The notes: generated by a model not told the origin, from the sequence alone. DNA of 64,000 nt from Cyathus striatus (GCA_025738555.1 JAOVFP010000005.1:4092001-4156000); one strand, 5' to 3'; positions 50,879 through 62,330 are shown, counted from the stretch's first letter. Translations and numbers: made by a program.

Positions 50879-51090
50879 TATAAGTAATATAATCTCAGCT
50901 TCACAATAGATAGCAATGACTGAGGAGAGCATGACTGCTTGCTAAGCTACTTAAATACCAAGTAAGATTGAAAATTTCAATACCAGTTTAAATGTATTCA
51001 GTGGAATAATGAATGCAGCATCCTGCTGGCCAAGTGGACATGGTGCATCAGTAGTGCATGGATTGCATAAGCAACCCTCATGTTCCAATA
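50879..51090 (-). repeat. 3' LTR of copia 1
   Basis: 212 bp. Differs from the partner LTR by one single-base indel and five reciprocal TG/CA dinucleotide differences only. Confidence 0.92.
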
Positions 51091-51097
51091 CTCCCCC

Positions 51098-54000
51098 TCA
51101 ATCCTTGTGTGCCCTGAGTCCTAATTTGGATGTGAAATGTTTAACCTTGGTGCTCGGGAGCACCTTAGTCAAGGTATCTGCAACCATGTCATCAGTAGGA
51201 CAATATACTAACATGATCTTTCCTTCTTCAATTATCCAGCATATGAAATGAAATCTAATGTTCATGTGCTTCATTCTCATGTGGTACTGCTGGTCTTTGG
51301 TAAGTGCTATGGCAGACTGATTATCACAATACAGTGTCATAGGTCCAGATACTTTCCTGAAGAGCTGGCTCATTAGTGTGCGCAGCCACAGGGCTTCTTT
51401 GGCAGTGTGGGTTGCAGCCACATACTCAGCTTCCATGGATGACAGTGCCACCAAGTCTTGTCTCTTCGAGCTCCATGACACTGCTCCCCCATCGATGAGG
51501 AATGCATACCCTGACACAGCTCTTCTATGCTCAAGATTGCTGCTGTCTGCATCACCAAAACCTTCAAGATTCAATGGTTTGTGTCCAAAGGTGAGCTTGT
51601 AATCCTTTGTCCCAACTAAGTAGGTGTATACCCCAGTCAAAGCTTGCCAATGGGCTAGGCCAGGATTCTCGTTGAAGCTTGCAAGTTGACCCACAGCATA
51701 AGTGATGTCTGGTCTGGTCCCAAGAGATAAATACTGAAGGGAACCCACAGCTTCACGATATGGCTTATCCCACATGTGAGCAAACTTGTCAGCTGTCTGG
51801 GGGGACTGAGATTTTGATAGGTGAAGGCCAGGACTCATAGGCATCACTCACGGTTTCAAGCCAGTGAATCTGAATCGTTCGAGGATGGAATCAATGTATG
51901 CCTTCTGGGACAGGGAAATGGTATGTTTGTCATGATCTCTATGAACAGCAAAGTCCAGTATCCAATGAATCTCTCCCATGTCAGATATATCCACATCCTT
52001 CCTCAGCACACTCTTTATCTTGTCCATCAGGGATGTCTTTGACATTATGATAGTCAGGTCATCAACATAAGTGGCTATGATAATTACCCCGCACTTGTTG
52101 ACTCAGTAGAAAACTGCCTGGTCCACCTCACACTGCAACATTCCAAGATGATCCTTCAGGATGGTATTGAGCTTCTTATACCAATGACGACTACTTTGGT
52201 GGAGACCATATAATGGGTGCAGGAGGCATAATACCTTGTTAGGATCTGAGGTAAGATGGAGTCCAGGTGGTATCTTCATATATATGACTTCATTGTCTTC
52301 AAAGTTTCCATTTAGGTATGCACTTTTAATGTCCACCTGGTGGATTTCATAGTCCAGTCATGTGGCATATGCAAGAATGACCTGTGTTGATGCCATTTTT
52401 GCAACTGGGGCATAGGTGTCAAAGAAATCTACACCTGGTACCTGTGAGAAGCCCTGAGCGACAAGTCGAGCTCAGTAGTACTGAATAGTGCTGTTCATGT
52501 CTCTTTTCACTGCATAGACCCACCAACATCCTACAATGTTCGCACCTCAAGGTGGAACTTCCAGCCTCCAAGTTCCATGAGCCTCCAGCACAGTTTGCTC
52601 TTTGAGCATGGCTTCTTCCCAATGTGGCCAGTCAGGACTATGTTTTGCCTCTGCAAGTGAACATGGTTCCAAGCCATGGGCCTCAGCCATTGCAGCCACC
52701 ATTACCAATCCTCCTATCTCCTCTTCCAACTCTGGGGATTCTTCAATGTCACTGAAACTGCCAGGTAACTGGATTCCTGCATGGCAAGATGTTTCGAGGT
52801 GATTGTCGAATGGTGGTAGTGCCTACCCCATTCTGTATGTCTTGTATGTACTGGGAAGGTTTATGGTTTCTTGCCAGTCGGGATTCAGGTTGGATAGTAG
52901 GAGGGGTTGCATTGTCTGGTATAGGTTCTGGTTTGTCATAGTAATCCCCAGGATCTTCCTCCCCCTGATTTCCTACTTCCTTCTTTTCAGCTGCCTCAAT
53001 GTTGGAGTTGCTTACTCCCAAATCCTCCCTCTCAAGTACAACATCTTCATCAGCTTCTGCTGGGACATCTTGCTCAGAGAAGTAAATCATTTGTTCCACC
53101 CCAACACTCTGCTTCATAGGCCAATAAATGCAGTAGTCATTGCTGTTCCCATCGTACCCCACCCATCAGCCTAGGTGTGCACATGTATGAATCTTTCCTG
53201 CATCTGGGTCATGCACCCATACCTGAGAACCCCACAAAGCAAATCACCAAGGTATGGAACCATTTCATGAACCATCTCATAAGGTGTTTTACCACCTAAA
53301 GCCTTTGTTGACATCCTGTTTTTCAGGTATACAGTGTGTAATAGCACCTCTCCCCATAAGAAGGTAGGTAAACTGGCAGTTAACAACATAGCCCATACCT
53401 TCTCTAGTAGTGTTCGGTTGAGATGCTCAGATACACCATTCTCTTCAGGTGTATCATGCACGGTCAATTTCTGTTGAATACCTTGTTGTTCAAAGTAGGC
53501 CTTGAACTCATCTGATAAGTATTCTCCTCCTCGGTTGGAACAAAGGCATGCAATGTGAGTTTTCATGTGAATATTGATCCAAGCCACAAAGCTTTTAAAG
53601 GACATGAAAGCTTCATCTTTCTTGTGTAGAAGGTAAATCGTTGTCCATTGAGAGAAATCATCTGTGAAGCTAATAAAGTATTGGCAATGTCCTAGTGTTT
53701 CTGTGTCTGCTGGTCCCCAAATGTCAGAGTGGACCTCTTTACCAAATGCTGTAGCCTGGGGACCATGTCTCTCCTTCGGTACTGGGCGATGTGAAGCCTT
53801 CACTTGGATGCAAATATCACATTGCAATGGTTTGTCCCTATCAATGAGTTCTATCCAGTAATCAGCCCCTTAGAAATCAATTCCTGTGCAGCATGTGGTG
53901 CAATATGTCCCATTCACTGATGCAACTCCATTACTGACATCTTTGTCCCAGTCTTCCCTACAGCTGCAGCTGCATGTCCATTCCACAACACCATGTAAAG

Positions 54001-55760
54001 TCCCCATAACTTTGCAATCTGCCCTATTGACTTGCCACCCTTGGCACATTGAAACTCACACTCACCACCATGAAAATAGTATAGTAGCCTGCATCATCAA
54101 TGCATCCAATTGACACTAGGCAAAACTCAATGGATGGAGTGTATAGAACATTAGTGAGTCAAATTTTCACCATGTTCTTGCCATTTGGAACTGATATTAT
54201 GATGTCTCCAATTCCTTTGGCCAGGAAGACTTGCTGGTTTGCCATTGTCAATGAACATGGTGCAATATCAGTGAAAGTAACAAAGTCTTCACAAAAAGGG
54301 GACATGTGGTGTGATGCACCTGAGTCATAAAGGTTGCATGACTCTAGGTGTGCTCCTGTGGCGGCAGTGGTAGCTATACCCTCAACATTCTCAGACATCT
54401 GTATCTGATATAGGTGCTCGACCTCCTCCATAGCAAGTACAGCATTCCCTGCTGCTCCATCTTTATCATGGTGGTAAAATGGTATGTTGCCATCAGTCTT
54501 GCACTTCCCTGTCGCAAACGTTTGTTTCTTCTTTACAGGAATTGGTTCATTCTCATCATCTGATAGCTCAACCAGTGAGGGCATATCTTCATCATCCTCA
54601 TCTGTTCCCACTGGCTGTATGCTGTTTGGCATGACAAGGGTGTTCCCAACTCCATTTTTATCCTCCTGGAGCACATCTTCAGCATAGAAGACTGTCCATG
54701 CGCCAGCAATTTCATCAAGTTCAGCTGCTGTGGACACAGATCCACTGCCATGCTTCCCCGAAGATGATCTGGATTTCGCATTTGATGAACTGTTGTCATG
54801 CCCATCTTTGCTACTATCCTTTTTCAGAGAAGGGCACTGATCTTGTTTGTGACCATGGCCTCCACAGTTCCAGCACTCACCCGTGGCTCACTGGTTCCAT
54901 CAATGCTGGCCATGTCCTCGACAACCTCCCCCTGCTTTCGAGCCAGGTTTCTCACTTGACATCGCACTGGCAGCAGCAATTCCAGATGAATCAGAGTCTT
55001 TACCTTTCTCCACGCCCTTTGGTTTCTTGTTGCCATACACCCAGTCCCATTCTTCCAGAACAAGATGGATCATATATTCTGGTTTGAGCTGGGCTTTCAG
55101 GTGTTTGGTAGTGGGCTTGGTTTCAGGTGTAGACTCCATAGTACCTCCAGTTGTGGTGGTTGTAGCAGAGGTGTCAGGTTGTTCAGTCTCTGAGTCTTCT
55201 AGCGTCTTGACAATAGCTTGAACATTTGTGACAATCTGGGAAATATAGGTCGACAGGTCAGGTAATGTTTCCAAGAAATTGATAATAAGACTGCGATACT
55301 CATCATCAGATACCATAATACCCATGGACTTCAACTTCTCATAATCCAAATTCAATTGGTCAAACTCCTCATGCAAGTTTGCACCCGCCCTATATCGTCT
55401 AGCCAAAAACTTCATGCAGAGGTTTGTCTGCATCATCACAGATTTACTCGTGAACTCATTTACGATCCCAGACCACATCTGGGTGACTGTTGGTTTGGAC
55501 AGATACTTTGCAAGTATCGAATCCAGCAGCTTCTGCATCAGCAAGTACAAGGCCAAATCCTCTTTTTCTTGTCATGCAGCTAATTCATTCGAGTTCTCAG
55601 CAGGTTTCATAGCATCTCCTGTGAAATGTTTTCAAACCTTCTGTGCCTTCATCACAGCAATGAAATGGGTCTGAAACATGACCCAGTTTGCTCCAGTACT
55701 ATCAAGCTTGTCAACAGTTTGCAAATAGTTCATGGAGCTGGTGTTACTCATAGTCGACAT
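51098..55760 (-). pseudogene. copia 1 gag-pol polyprotein, broken
   Basis: Gag begins at 55758-55760; a zinc knuckle GECWNCGGHGHKQDQC lies near 54830-54880. Protease motif DSGASHHM lies near 54320. Integrase at 53171-53827 has HSDIWGP and EENGVSEHLNRTL, but the central catalytic Asp is Asn (SNRGGEY, codon at 53534-53536). Reverse transcriptase keeps ATYVDDLTIM near 52050-52080. RNase H at 51098-51847 has SSMEAEYVAATHTAKEALWL. Several stops and frame breaks separate these pieces, so no full polyprotein can be made. Host is a fungus; the element is described only as a decayed genomic copy. Confidence 0.9.
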
Positions 55761-55835
55761 ATTTGATGTAGAGTAAAATTCATGTGTTGAAAATAAATCT
55801 TAGCAGTTCAATTGGCAGGGGCAGGGCCCATAACC

Positions 55836-56046
55836 TATAAGTAATATAATCTCAGCTTCACAATAGATAGCAATGACTGAGAGAGCATGACTGCTTGCTA
55901 AGCTACTTAAATACCAAGTAAGATTGAAAATTTCAATACCAGTTTAAATGTATTCAGTGGAATAACAAATGTGGCATCCTGCTGGCTGAGTGGACACAGT
56001 GCATCAGTAGCACATGGATTGCATAAGCAACCCTCATGTTCCAATA
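55836..56046 (-). repeat. 5' LTR of copia 1
   Basis: 211 bp, with the primer binding site adjacent at about 55820-55835 on the minus strand. Confidence 0.92.
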
Positions 56047-57443
56047 TGGACAGCAGTGGATGCATGAGAGGCACTCTCCAACTGTACAGATGGGTCAACT
56101 GCAGCAGTGTTTGAGAGAAAAGGAAAGGGCAAAGTTATTTACTCACATTGACAGCATACTCAAACAGAAACCTGGTATGCAATTCTTATATACAGTTTAT
56201 CATGTTGTATACTAATGTCATATAGGGCAGAGATCATCTGCTGAGTATCTGAAAATGCTAGGCCATTCAGTATCATCAAGGACCAGGGGTTTAACAGCCT
56301 GATGAAGACAGGCTACCCAGGTTACTACATACCCTCCCCCTCTACAGTCTCTTGTGATGTGTGCTTGGTGTTTAAAGGGACTTGCAGTCACATAGCTGAA
56401 TTGTTGCATGTAAGTGATCATAACATTGATCATTATATGTTGCATCTGATGCCACATATCAGAATCATATTGGACAACTACACTTTGCTACTGATGCATG
56501 GACTTCACCCAATCATCAAGCCTTTGTTGCAGTAACCATCCACTTTGAATATGAGGGAAGCCCAATTTCATTGATACTCAATGTCATAGAAGTTGCAAAA
56601 TCTCACAGTGGTAAAAACCTTGTGGACACATTTTCTGGCATTATGAATGATTTTGGATTGTCTGAAAAGGTGAGGCACTCATTAACATTACCAACTGTTA
56701 AGAAAGCTTATGAATGTACCTTAGATCCTTGGCATTACCTGTGATAATGCTTCCAACAATGATGTCATGATCAATCATCACCTTGACATCATGTCAAGCT
56801 CCTTTTTGAAGGTCAACCACATCTGCTCCTTTCTCCACATTAACAACCTCATTGCACAGACCTTTATTAGACAATTTGACATACCACAAAAGAAGAAGGC
56901 TGACTCACAACCACAGGATACAGAGCTGAGCTTTGATGATGACACCTTCAATGAATACAACATTGATGATTTTGAGGATCTTGAAGAAGCAGAGGATGAC
57001 AAGACTGAAAGTTATGGAGAGCAAGATGATAACTTGAAAGGATGAGTGGATGAGATGGAAGCCCTGTCTTAGGCTGAGCATAACATTCTTGACACAAAGC
57101 TATGCTCAGTAAGGCTTGTGCTAGTGAAGGTATGTGAGACACACTTTCAAGATATTTTCAAACACTTACATGGCATAAGGTTTAAAAACTGTCTTTCAAA
57201 ACGATAAACTCAAGCACCCTTCTGCTGCCAGCATGGGTTAATTTGCTGGAGGAGCTAGGTTTACCAGTCAGATTGATACTTCATGATGTATGAACAAGGT
57301 GGAACTCAACTTACAATATGCTTCAGTTTCTTCTACAGTATGAGAGAGCATATAAGTGATTCACAGTTGATGAAGACAATGGTTTGAGGGAGTTGTATGA
57401 GTTATGGGCACAAGACTGGGCAATTATCAAGCAGCTGTGTAAT

Positions 57444-57638
57444 TGTTAGGATCTGGGTGTTCATGTTGAGGCACAGCCACATAGTTACATAATATAGTTA
57501 CATAATCATTCTCTGTATGTATGTGCATTGTAGCTTCTGTGCAATACACAGCTTCATCTGTCACTATTGTCAGTCAGCATTTTCAATCTGGTCTTCCTCC
57601 ACAGTTAGCTCTTCAAACCTTCCCTTCTATTCCTGACA
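57444..57638 (+). repeat. 5' LTR of copia 2
   Basis: 195 bp, TGTTAGGATC...CCTGACA. Confidence 0.93.
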
Positions 57639-57773
57639 GGTTATGGGCCCTGCCTGCACTTAAATTCTACACCACTCAACTTGCCAATAAACTTTCAATC
57701 ACTTCTTCTTCTGATCTTTTGATCCCACACACCCTTCCTTCTTTCTTTGCCTCCCACCATTGTCAACCACCAC

Positions 57774-58640
57774 CATGGCCCCAACAGTCTATGAACTTCT
57801 CAGGACCTTTGATTCCCAGAACCATTTTGATGGGACAAACTATCTGACATGGAGCAGGGAGCTGGAGATGACATTTGGAGAGGATGAGGATTTGCTGGGG
57901 CATATAAAAGGCATGTCTACTGCCCCTTCTGTTGAGGACTCCAAGGATCATACTGCATGAGTCACTATCAATACCTGTGCTCACATGGCTCTCTATAAGA
58001 CCATTTCATCAAATGCCATTCATGATGCCCATTTCAAGGAAACATCCCCAGCTCAAACAGCCTTTGCTGTTTACACCAGCCTCAAGTCTGAGTACCAGAA
58101 GGACTCACATGCATCTCAGTTTGAGCTCAAGAAGCGGCTTTACAACTCTGTCCATAATATTGAGGAACCAGTGTCTGTGTACATTCAGGACATCATTGCT
58201 GCCTCTGATGCTCTCACTGCCCTTGGTCACCCCCCCTCTCCCCTTGATGTTGTTGACTCTATTCTCATGAATCTCCACCCATCCTTTGCCATCATTCACA
58301 CTCTCCTCACATTACAATCTGCAGAGCTGACTCTCACATCTATGAAGAAGATGTTGATGGATCAGGAGGATACAAAAGTGGCCCTCAGTGGGGGGATGTT
58401 CCTGAGTTGGCAAACTATGTCAAAAGGGGGGTCAGGGCAAGAACTTCAAGGCTAAGAAAGGTGATTCAGATTCTGAGGGTGATGATCCCTCCTACAATTG
58501 GCTCAACCCCTGGAACAATGATGTTTGCCACCATTGTGGTCTTCCTGGTCATCACTCTTCCCGTTGCATAGCCAACATGCCCCAACATATCAAGGACAGG
58601 ATTATCAAGGAAGCTCATTGTCAGTTTAAGATAATAAATA
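57774..58640 (+). pseudogene. copia 2 gag, broken
   Basis: Starts MAPTVYELLRTFDSQNHFDG at 57774 and runs through LTWSRELEM, then a TGA stop at 57958-57960, continuing as AFAVYTSLKSEYQKDSHASQ, SVYIQDIIAASDALTALGHP and a zinc knuckle CHHCGLPGHHSSRC near 58525-58570. The UBN2/Retrotran_gag layout is typical of copia gag. The stop at 57958 and a frame change near 58430 prevent a full product. Confidence 0.85.
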
Positions 58641-58970
58641 TCTAAAGTGGTCAGCAGGAAGTGACTTTGTTCGTGCTTTGCACCTGAGTGTTGGGGGATA
58701 TTATTTGTAGATATTCTCCTTAACTCAAGAGGTTTGGTGATGAACACAGGTGTATATTTAAGTGTAGAGGTGGGTAGGTAAGTTTAGAAGAGTAGGTGAA
58801 TAGCAAGCACAACAACTAGGATTGTAGCAAGGGCTTGCAGGTGAAGGGTAGGCTGAAGATATAGGTCACTATTATGTTGAAGGTTGAAGCAGAGCTGAGG
58901 TCCCTGACGATTTCTGCTTCTTACTTCACAACTGGGGCACATATATAATTTACAAGGTTATGGTGCCTCA

Positions 58971-59190
58971 CTATCTGAATAGACACAAATATGGTATGAC
59001 AATGGTTGCTATATGAAGTTATGGTGTCTCACTATCTGAGTGGACACAAATACGATGCTGCTGCTGCTGCTGTTACTTTACAAAGATACAGTGCCTCACT
59101 ATCTGAGTGGACACAAATACAATGCTGCTGCTGCTGTTACTTTATGAAGATACGGTGCCTTACTATCTGAGTAGACACAAATAATACAAA
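58971..59190 (+). repeat. tandem repeat of about 51-68 bp units inside copia 2
   Basis: Four units, each with tgcctcactatctgagtgg and acacaaata, start near 58971, 59022, 59090 and 59153. Two units contain a (CTG)n run of different length (near 59056 and 59122). Confidence 0.85.
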
Positions 59191-59513
59191 TTAGTTTCAC
59201 ACTTTACTGTTGACGCTTTATATGTGACTCTGACAATATGTGTACTGGGTAGAGGGGAAGTATATAGGTTATATTTAGTAGGTAAGGGTTGTGTGCTACA
59301 ACTGCAAAGGGATACAAACAAATGTAAACTAGGTATAAGTTGTTAATTCTACAGGCCAAATCCTCCTCCTTATATGCCTTTTACCCTCCTGCTGACTAAT
59401 CATATCCCACACCTACTTTCCCATTGTTCTCCAACTGGGGAAAGTATGAGTCATCCTTTTTCTCCATTGTTCTCCAATTTAGGATGCATGAGTCAGCATC
59501 TTAGACAATGGGT

Positions 59514-59620
59514 ATATTTAGCACAATAGAAATGCTATTAATAGTACTTGAAAGAACAATGGGTATATTTAGCACAATGGTTGTGCTATTAATAGCTCTT
59601 GAGAACAATGGTGCTCTTTT
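59514..59620 (+). repeat. two-copy direct repeat of about 54 bp
   Basis: acaatgggtatatttagcac followed by a match of the next bases (tgctattaatag, cttgaa) occurs twice in tandem within the non-coding part of copia 2. Confidence 0.75.
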
Positions 59621-60160
59621 GTTTGTACCTAAAAACTTTCTTATTTTGTACAGGGTATAATTATTTGTACATATTAGTCTTGGTGTAGTTGTTTGTATGA
59701 TGATGTTTATTCTGATTAGTGCTGGTCCAGTAGTATGACTAAGTATTTGTGTATGTTTATCTTGATTAATAATGAGCTGGTATTGTAGTTACTTGATTGT
59801 TTGCTTTTCTATCTTTGAGTGATTTAGCGTCGTAAATGCTGAAATCAACTTTCACCTGTGACATTGTGACCATCATTGTAAACGCTCTCCTTCACCTGTT
59901 GCTAATCATGCTTATTTCATCGCCTCTGACTCTGACCTTGACTCCGACTCTGATGTGGAGACTGTGAAGAGGGTCATCTTGCCTTCTATGCCCAAGATGT
60001 TGACACTCACCCTGTTTCCAAACCAGTTTCTGTAGGGGCTAGAAAGGGATGGAAAGGATGATGGGTTAAGGATTTTAGTTTCAGTGGGGGAGTATTTTGT
60101 TGGTGTTTGTTTTATTTCTCTTTCATTCCCTTCTTCTCTGTGCCTCTCCCTGAGTGGGGG

Positions 60161-60355
60161 TGTTAGGATCTGGGTGTTCATGTTGAGGCACAGCCATGTA
60201 GTTACATAATATAGTTACATAATTGTTCTCTGTATGTATGTGTGTCATAGCTTCTGTGAAATACATGGCTTCATCTGTCACTATTGTCAGTCAGCATTTT
60301 CAATCTGGTCTTCCTCCACAGTCAGCTCTTCAAACCTTCCCTTCTATTCCTGACA
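60161..60355 (+). repeat. 3' LTR of copia 2
   Basis: 195 bp. Differs from the 5' LTR at five reciprocal CA/TG sites and two other single bases. Confidence 0.93.
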
Positions 60356-61400
60356 GTAATACCTTGAAGGTGAGGCTGTCCCATGGGATGCTTACTAATA
60401 TCTTACTAATGATTCATTTCTTCAGGTGATGAAAGATGCTATGCTGTACTTCTCACATTCAACATCAAACCTTGGTGATGTGATTCCTACCATGGATCAC
60501 ATTAACAACCACCTCACAGCTGTTGCCAATAATCATGAGGTGTCTCCTTCTATTCGCACTGCTGCTGGTCTCACCAAAAAGACATTGAATCACTATTATT
60601 CATGGACAGATGATTCTGAGGCCTATAGAATTGCAATGAGTAAGTCAATTACAGCTTTATGCCTTCATGTTGCTAATACAGTTTCATATTCTCTTAGTTC
60701 TTCACCCAAAGTACAAGCTGCAGTATTTCAGAGACAATGATTGGCCACATGAATGGATTTCAACAGCAAAAGAAGTTTTATGAACTCAATATGAACAGAA
60801 CTACTTTAGCTTCTCACATATGTCAGAGAGTGACCTGGAGAAGGAGAATAATCAAGCAGTATGTCATTCTTTGTTCTTTCCTCACTTACCAATGAATTCT
60901 GCTGATATTTATGGTTCAACTAGGAATTGCCATCAAACATGAATATCTTTGACACCATCCTCAAGCCAACTAAGTGCTTGTCAAATATGCATGATGAGAT
61001 TGATCAGTATCTTGTCACAGATGTGGAGTTGGTTGAGAATGTATTACTATGGTGGTGGGAGTGACACTATATGTTTCCTTGTCTCTCAAGAATGGCACTA
61101 GATTACTTGAGCATTCCACATATGTATAATTCTCAGTTTTTATTCATATATATACTAATGTTTATTATCTTTAAGCTACATCTGTTGATGTCAAGCAAGT
61201 TTTCAGCTGAGGAATGTCTTATACTATCTCACATCTGAAGCCAACTTTCTGCACAGTCAACACAGTCTCTTCTATGTCTGGGAAATTGGAGCTTATATGG
61301 GTATGTCAAAGATTGTGATCTTGAAGCTGTTGTACAGTTGCTGGAAGTTGAGAATGGTGAGGTGGAAGTTCTTTGTGAAGGATGGGATCATGTAGCAGTA

Positions 61401-62213
61401 AAATAAATAAGTTGGTATTGTTATATTTCCAATGCTATTGGTGCACTGCTCTCTTTTGGCATATTTAGTTCTTAATCCATGAATACCCTGTGGGTTACCC
61501 ATACCCTTCTACCCATTGAGGTAAAAGGTAAAACCAGAAGTAACAAAGAATAAGGAGTGTGATAGAGAGAGGATAGAGGATAATGAAGGGAAAGGAGGGT
61601 GATAGTGGAGCAAGAACTCAGACACAGACACAAAATGGGGAAGAAACTTATTATTAACTACCAAGTTACAAAGTGTTTATATACTGAGTGTGTCTACCAA
61701 AGTCCCAACCAAAGTCCATGTAACTAAGGTAACTGACAGCTGTCAATCTGTCAATCACATATCTGTCAATCAAGGATCTGTCAATCACAGAACTGTCAAG
61801 TATGACAGGTGACAAGTGACAGCTGTCAAAGAAGCTGTGCAACCCAGAATATCTAACATGGGTATGGGTTGACTTCAACATCCTTGCTGCTCTCCTTGCC
61901 TTCTCCTCCAGAGTCTGTTTCTCCTTTTCTTTAAAGACTGATGTGTCTTTCTTACTCCTTCCTCCTCTCCCTCCCTCCTCATCTTCTTTCTTCTTTCCTC
62001 TCTTCTCACTCTCCTTCCCTCCTCACTTCATTCTTTCATCTAACAGATAATATACAAAGCTAGCCAGATGCCTCTCTAAAATGAACAACCTATACTCCTG
62101 TTGTAACACCAGCCTCACAAGCATAGTCTAGCTCTCAACTGGAACACAGGTACTGAACATTCCAATCCACTATCAGTTAGTGAGACCCCCCCCTTTTCTT
62201 TACCATACAAAAC
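61401..62213. other. repeat-block spacer with TGTCAATC repeats
   Basis: No gene. At 61720-61830 the string ctgtcaatca recurs and the palindrome TGACAGCTGTCA appears twice (about 61732 and 61816). CT-rich run at 61890-62035. GGGTTACCCATACCC near 61492-61507 resembles hAT subterminal arrays. Confidence 0.45.
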
Positions 62214-62330
62214 TAGGGATGTGCATGGGTTGAGTATACCTGTATGGGTCACAGGTAAGGGTGTCAGCAGGTATGGGTGTGGGTCAGCTTCATTGAACCT
62301 GTGACCCATGCAAACCCATGAATTATTCAA
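62214..62330. repeat. degenerate GGGTA-rich hAT-type terminus
   Basis: TAGGGATGTGCATGGGT starts a stretch with many GGGT and ACCC motifs, like the 14.8 and 18.4 kb hAT ends but with ACGGGT replaced by ATGGGT or ACAGGT. Confidence 0.55.

Larger units (their letters stand above)
50874..56051 (-). mobile_element. Ty1/copia LTR retrotransposon 1, complete structure, inactive
   Basis: LTRs at 50879-51090 and 55836-56046 are flanked by the target duplication TGGAC (50874-50878, 56047-56051). Read on the minus strand, the 5' LTR is followed at once by the primer binding site GGTTATGGGCCCTGCC, and the 3' LTR is preceded by the polypurine tract ATTGAGGGGGAG. The order gag, protease, integrase, reverse transcriptase, RNase H is that of Ty1/copia. 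LTR ends are TA...TA, not TG...CA. Inserted in the hAT transposase frame right after the BED region. Confidence 0.93.
57439..60360 (+). mobile_element. Ty1/copia-type LTR element 2, gag-only, non-autonomous
   Basis: LTRs at 57444-57638 and 60161-60355 (195 bp each, TG...CA ends) are flanked by the target duplication GTAAT (57439-57443, 60356-60360). The primer binding site GGTTATGGGCCCTGCC follows the 5' LTR and a purine tract GAGTGGGGG precedes the 3' LTR. The interior carries only gag and about 1.5 kb of non-coding, repeat-containing sequence; no integrase, reverse transcriptase or RNase H is present. It must have moved by help from another copy. It interrupts the hAT transposase after ELWAQDWAIIKQLC. 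Confidence 0.93.
50041..61400 (+). pseudogene. large hAT transposase gene, decayed and split by two copia elements
   Basis: Three plus-strand blocks belong to one transposase. N-terminal: an acidic region (50480-50590) then a BED-type zinc finger block at 50640-50878 (DWNSPIYAFFHPIPKTG, YHKFHCF, LTGNMHKHTKLCWGKD). Middle: 56047-57443, with FERKGKGKV, GYPGYYIPSPSTVS, LGITCDNASNND and HDVRTRWNSTYNML. C-terminal: 60361-about 61390, with LDYLSIPATSVDVKQVFS, the hAT dimerisation region. The blocks join across the two copia insertions once the 5-bp duplications are counted. In-frame TGA codons at 56065-56067 and 56149-56151 and other stops make it non-functional. Element termini were not found. Confidence 0.85.

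Noticed and set aside
59056..59150. CTG repeats as a coding polyglutamine-type tract
   Set aside because: They lie in non-coding tandem units of copia 2 with no surrounding frame.
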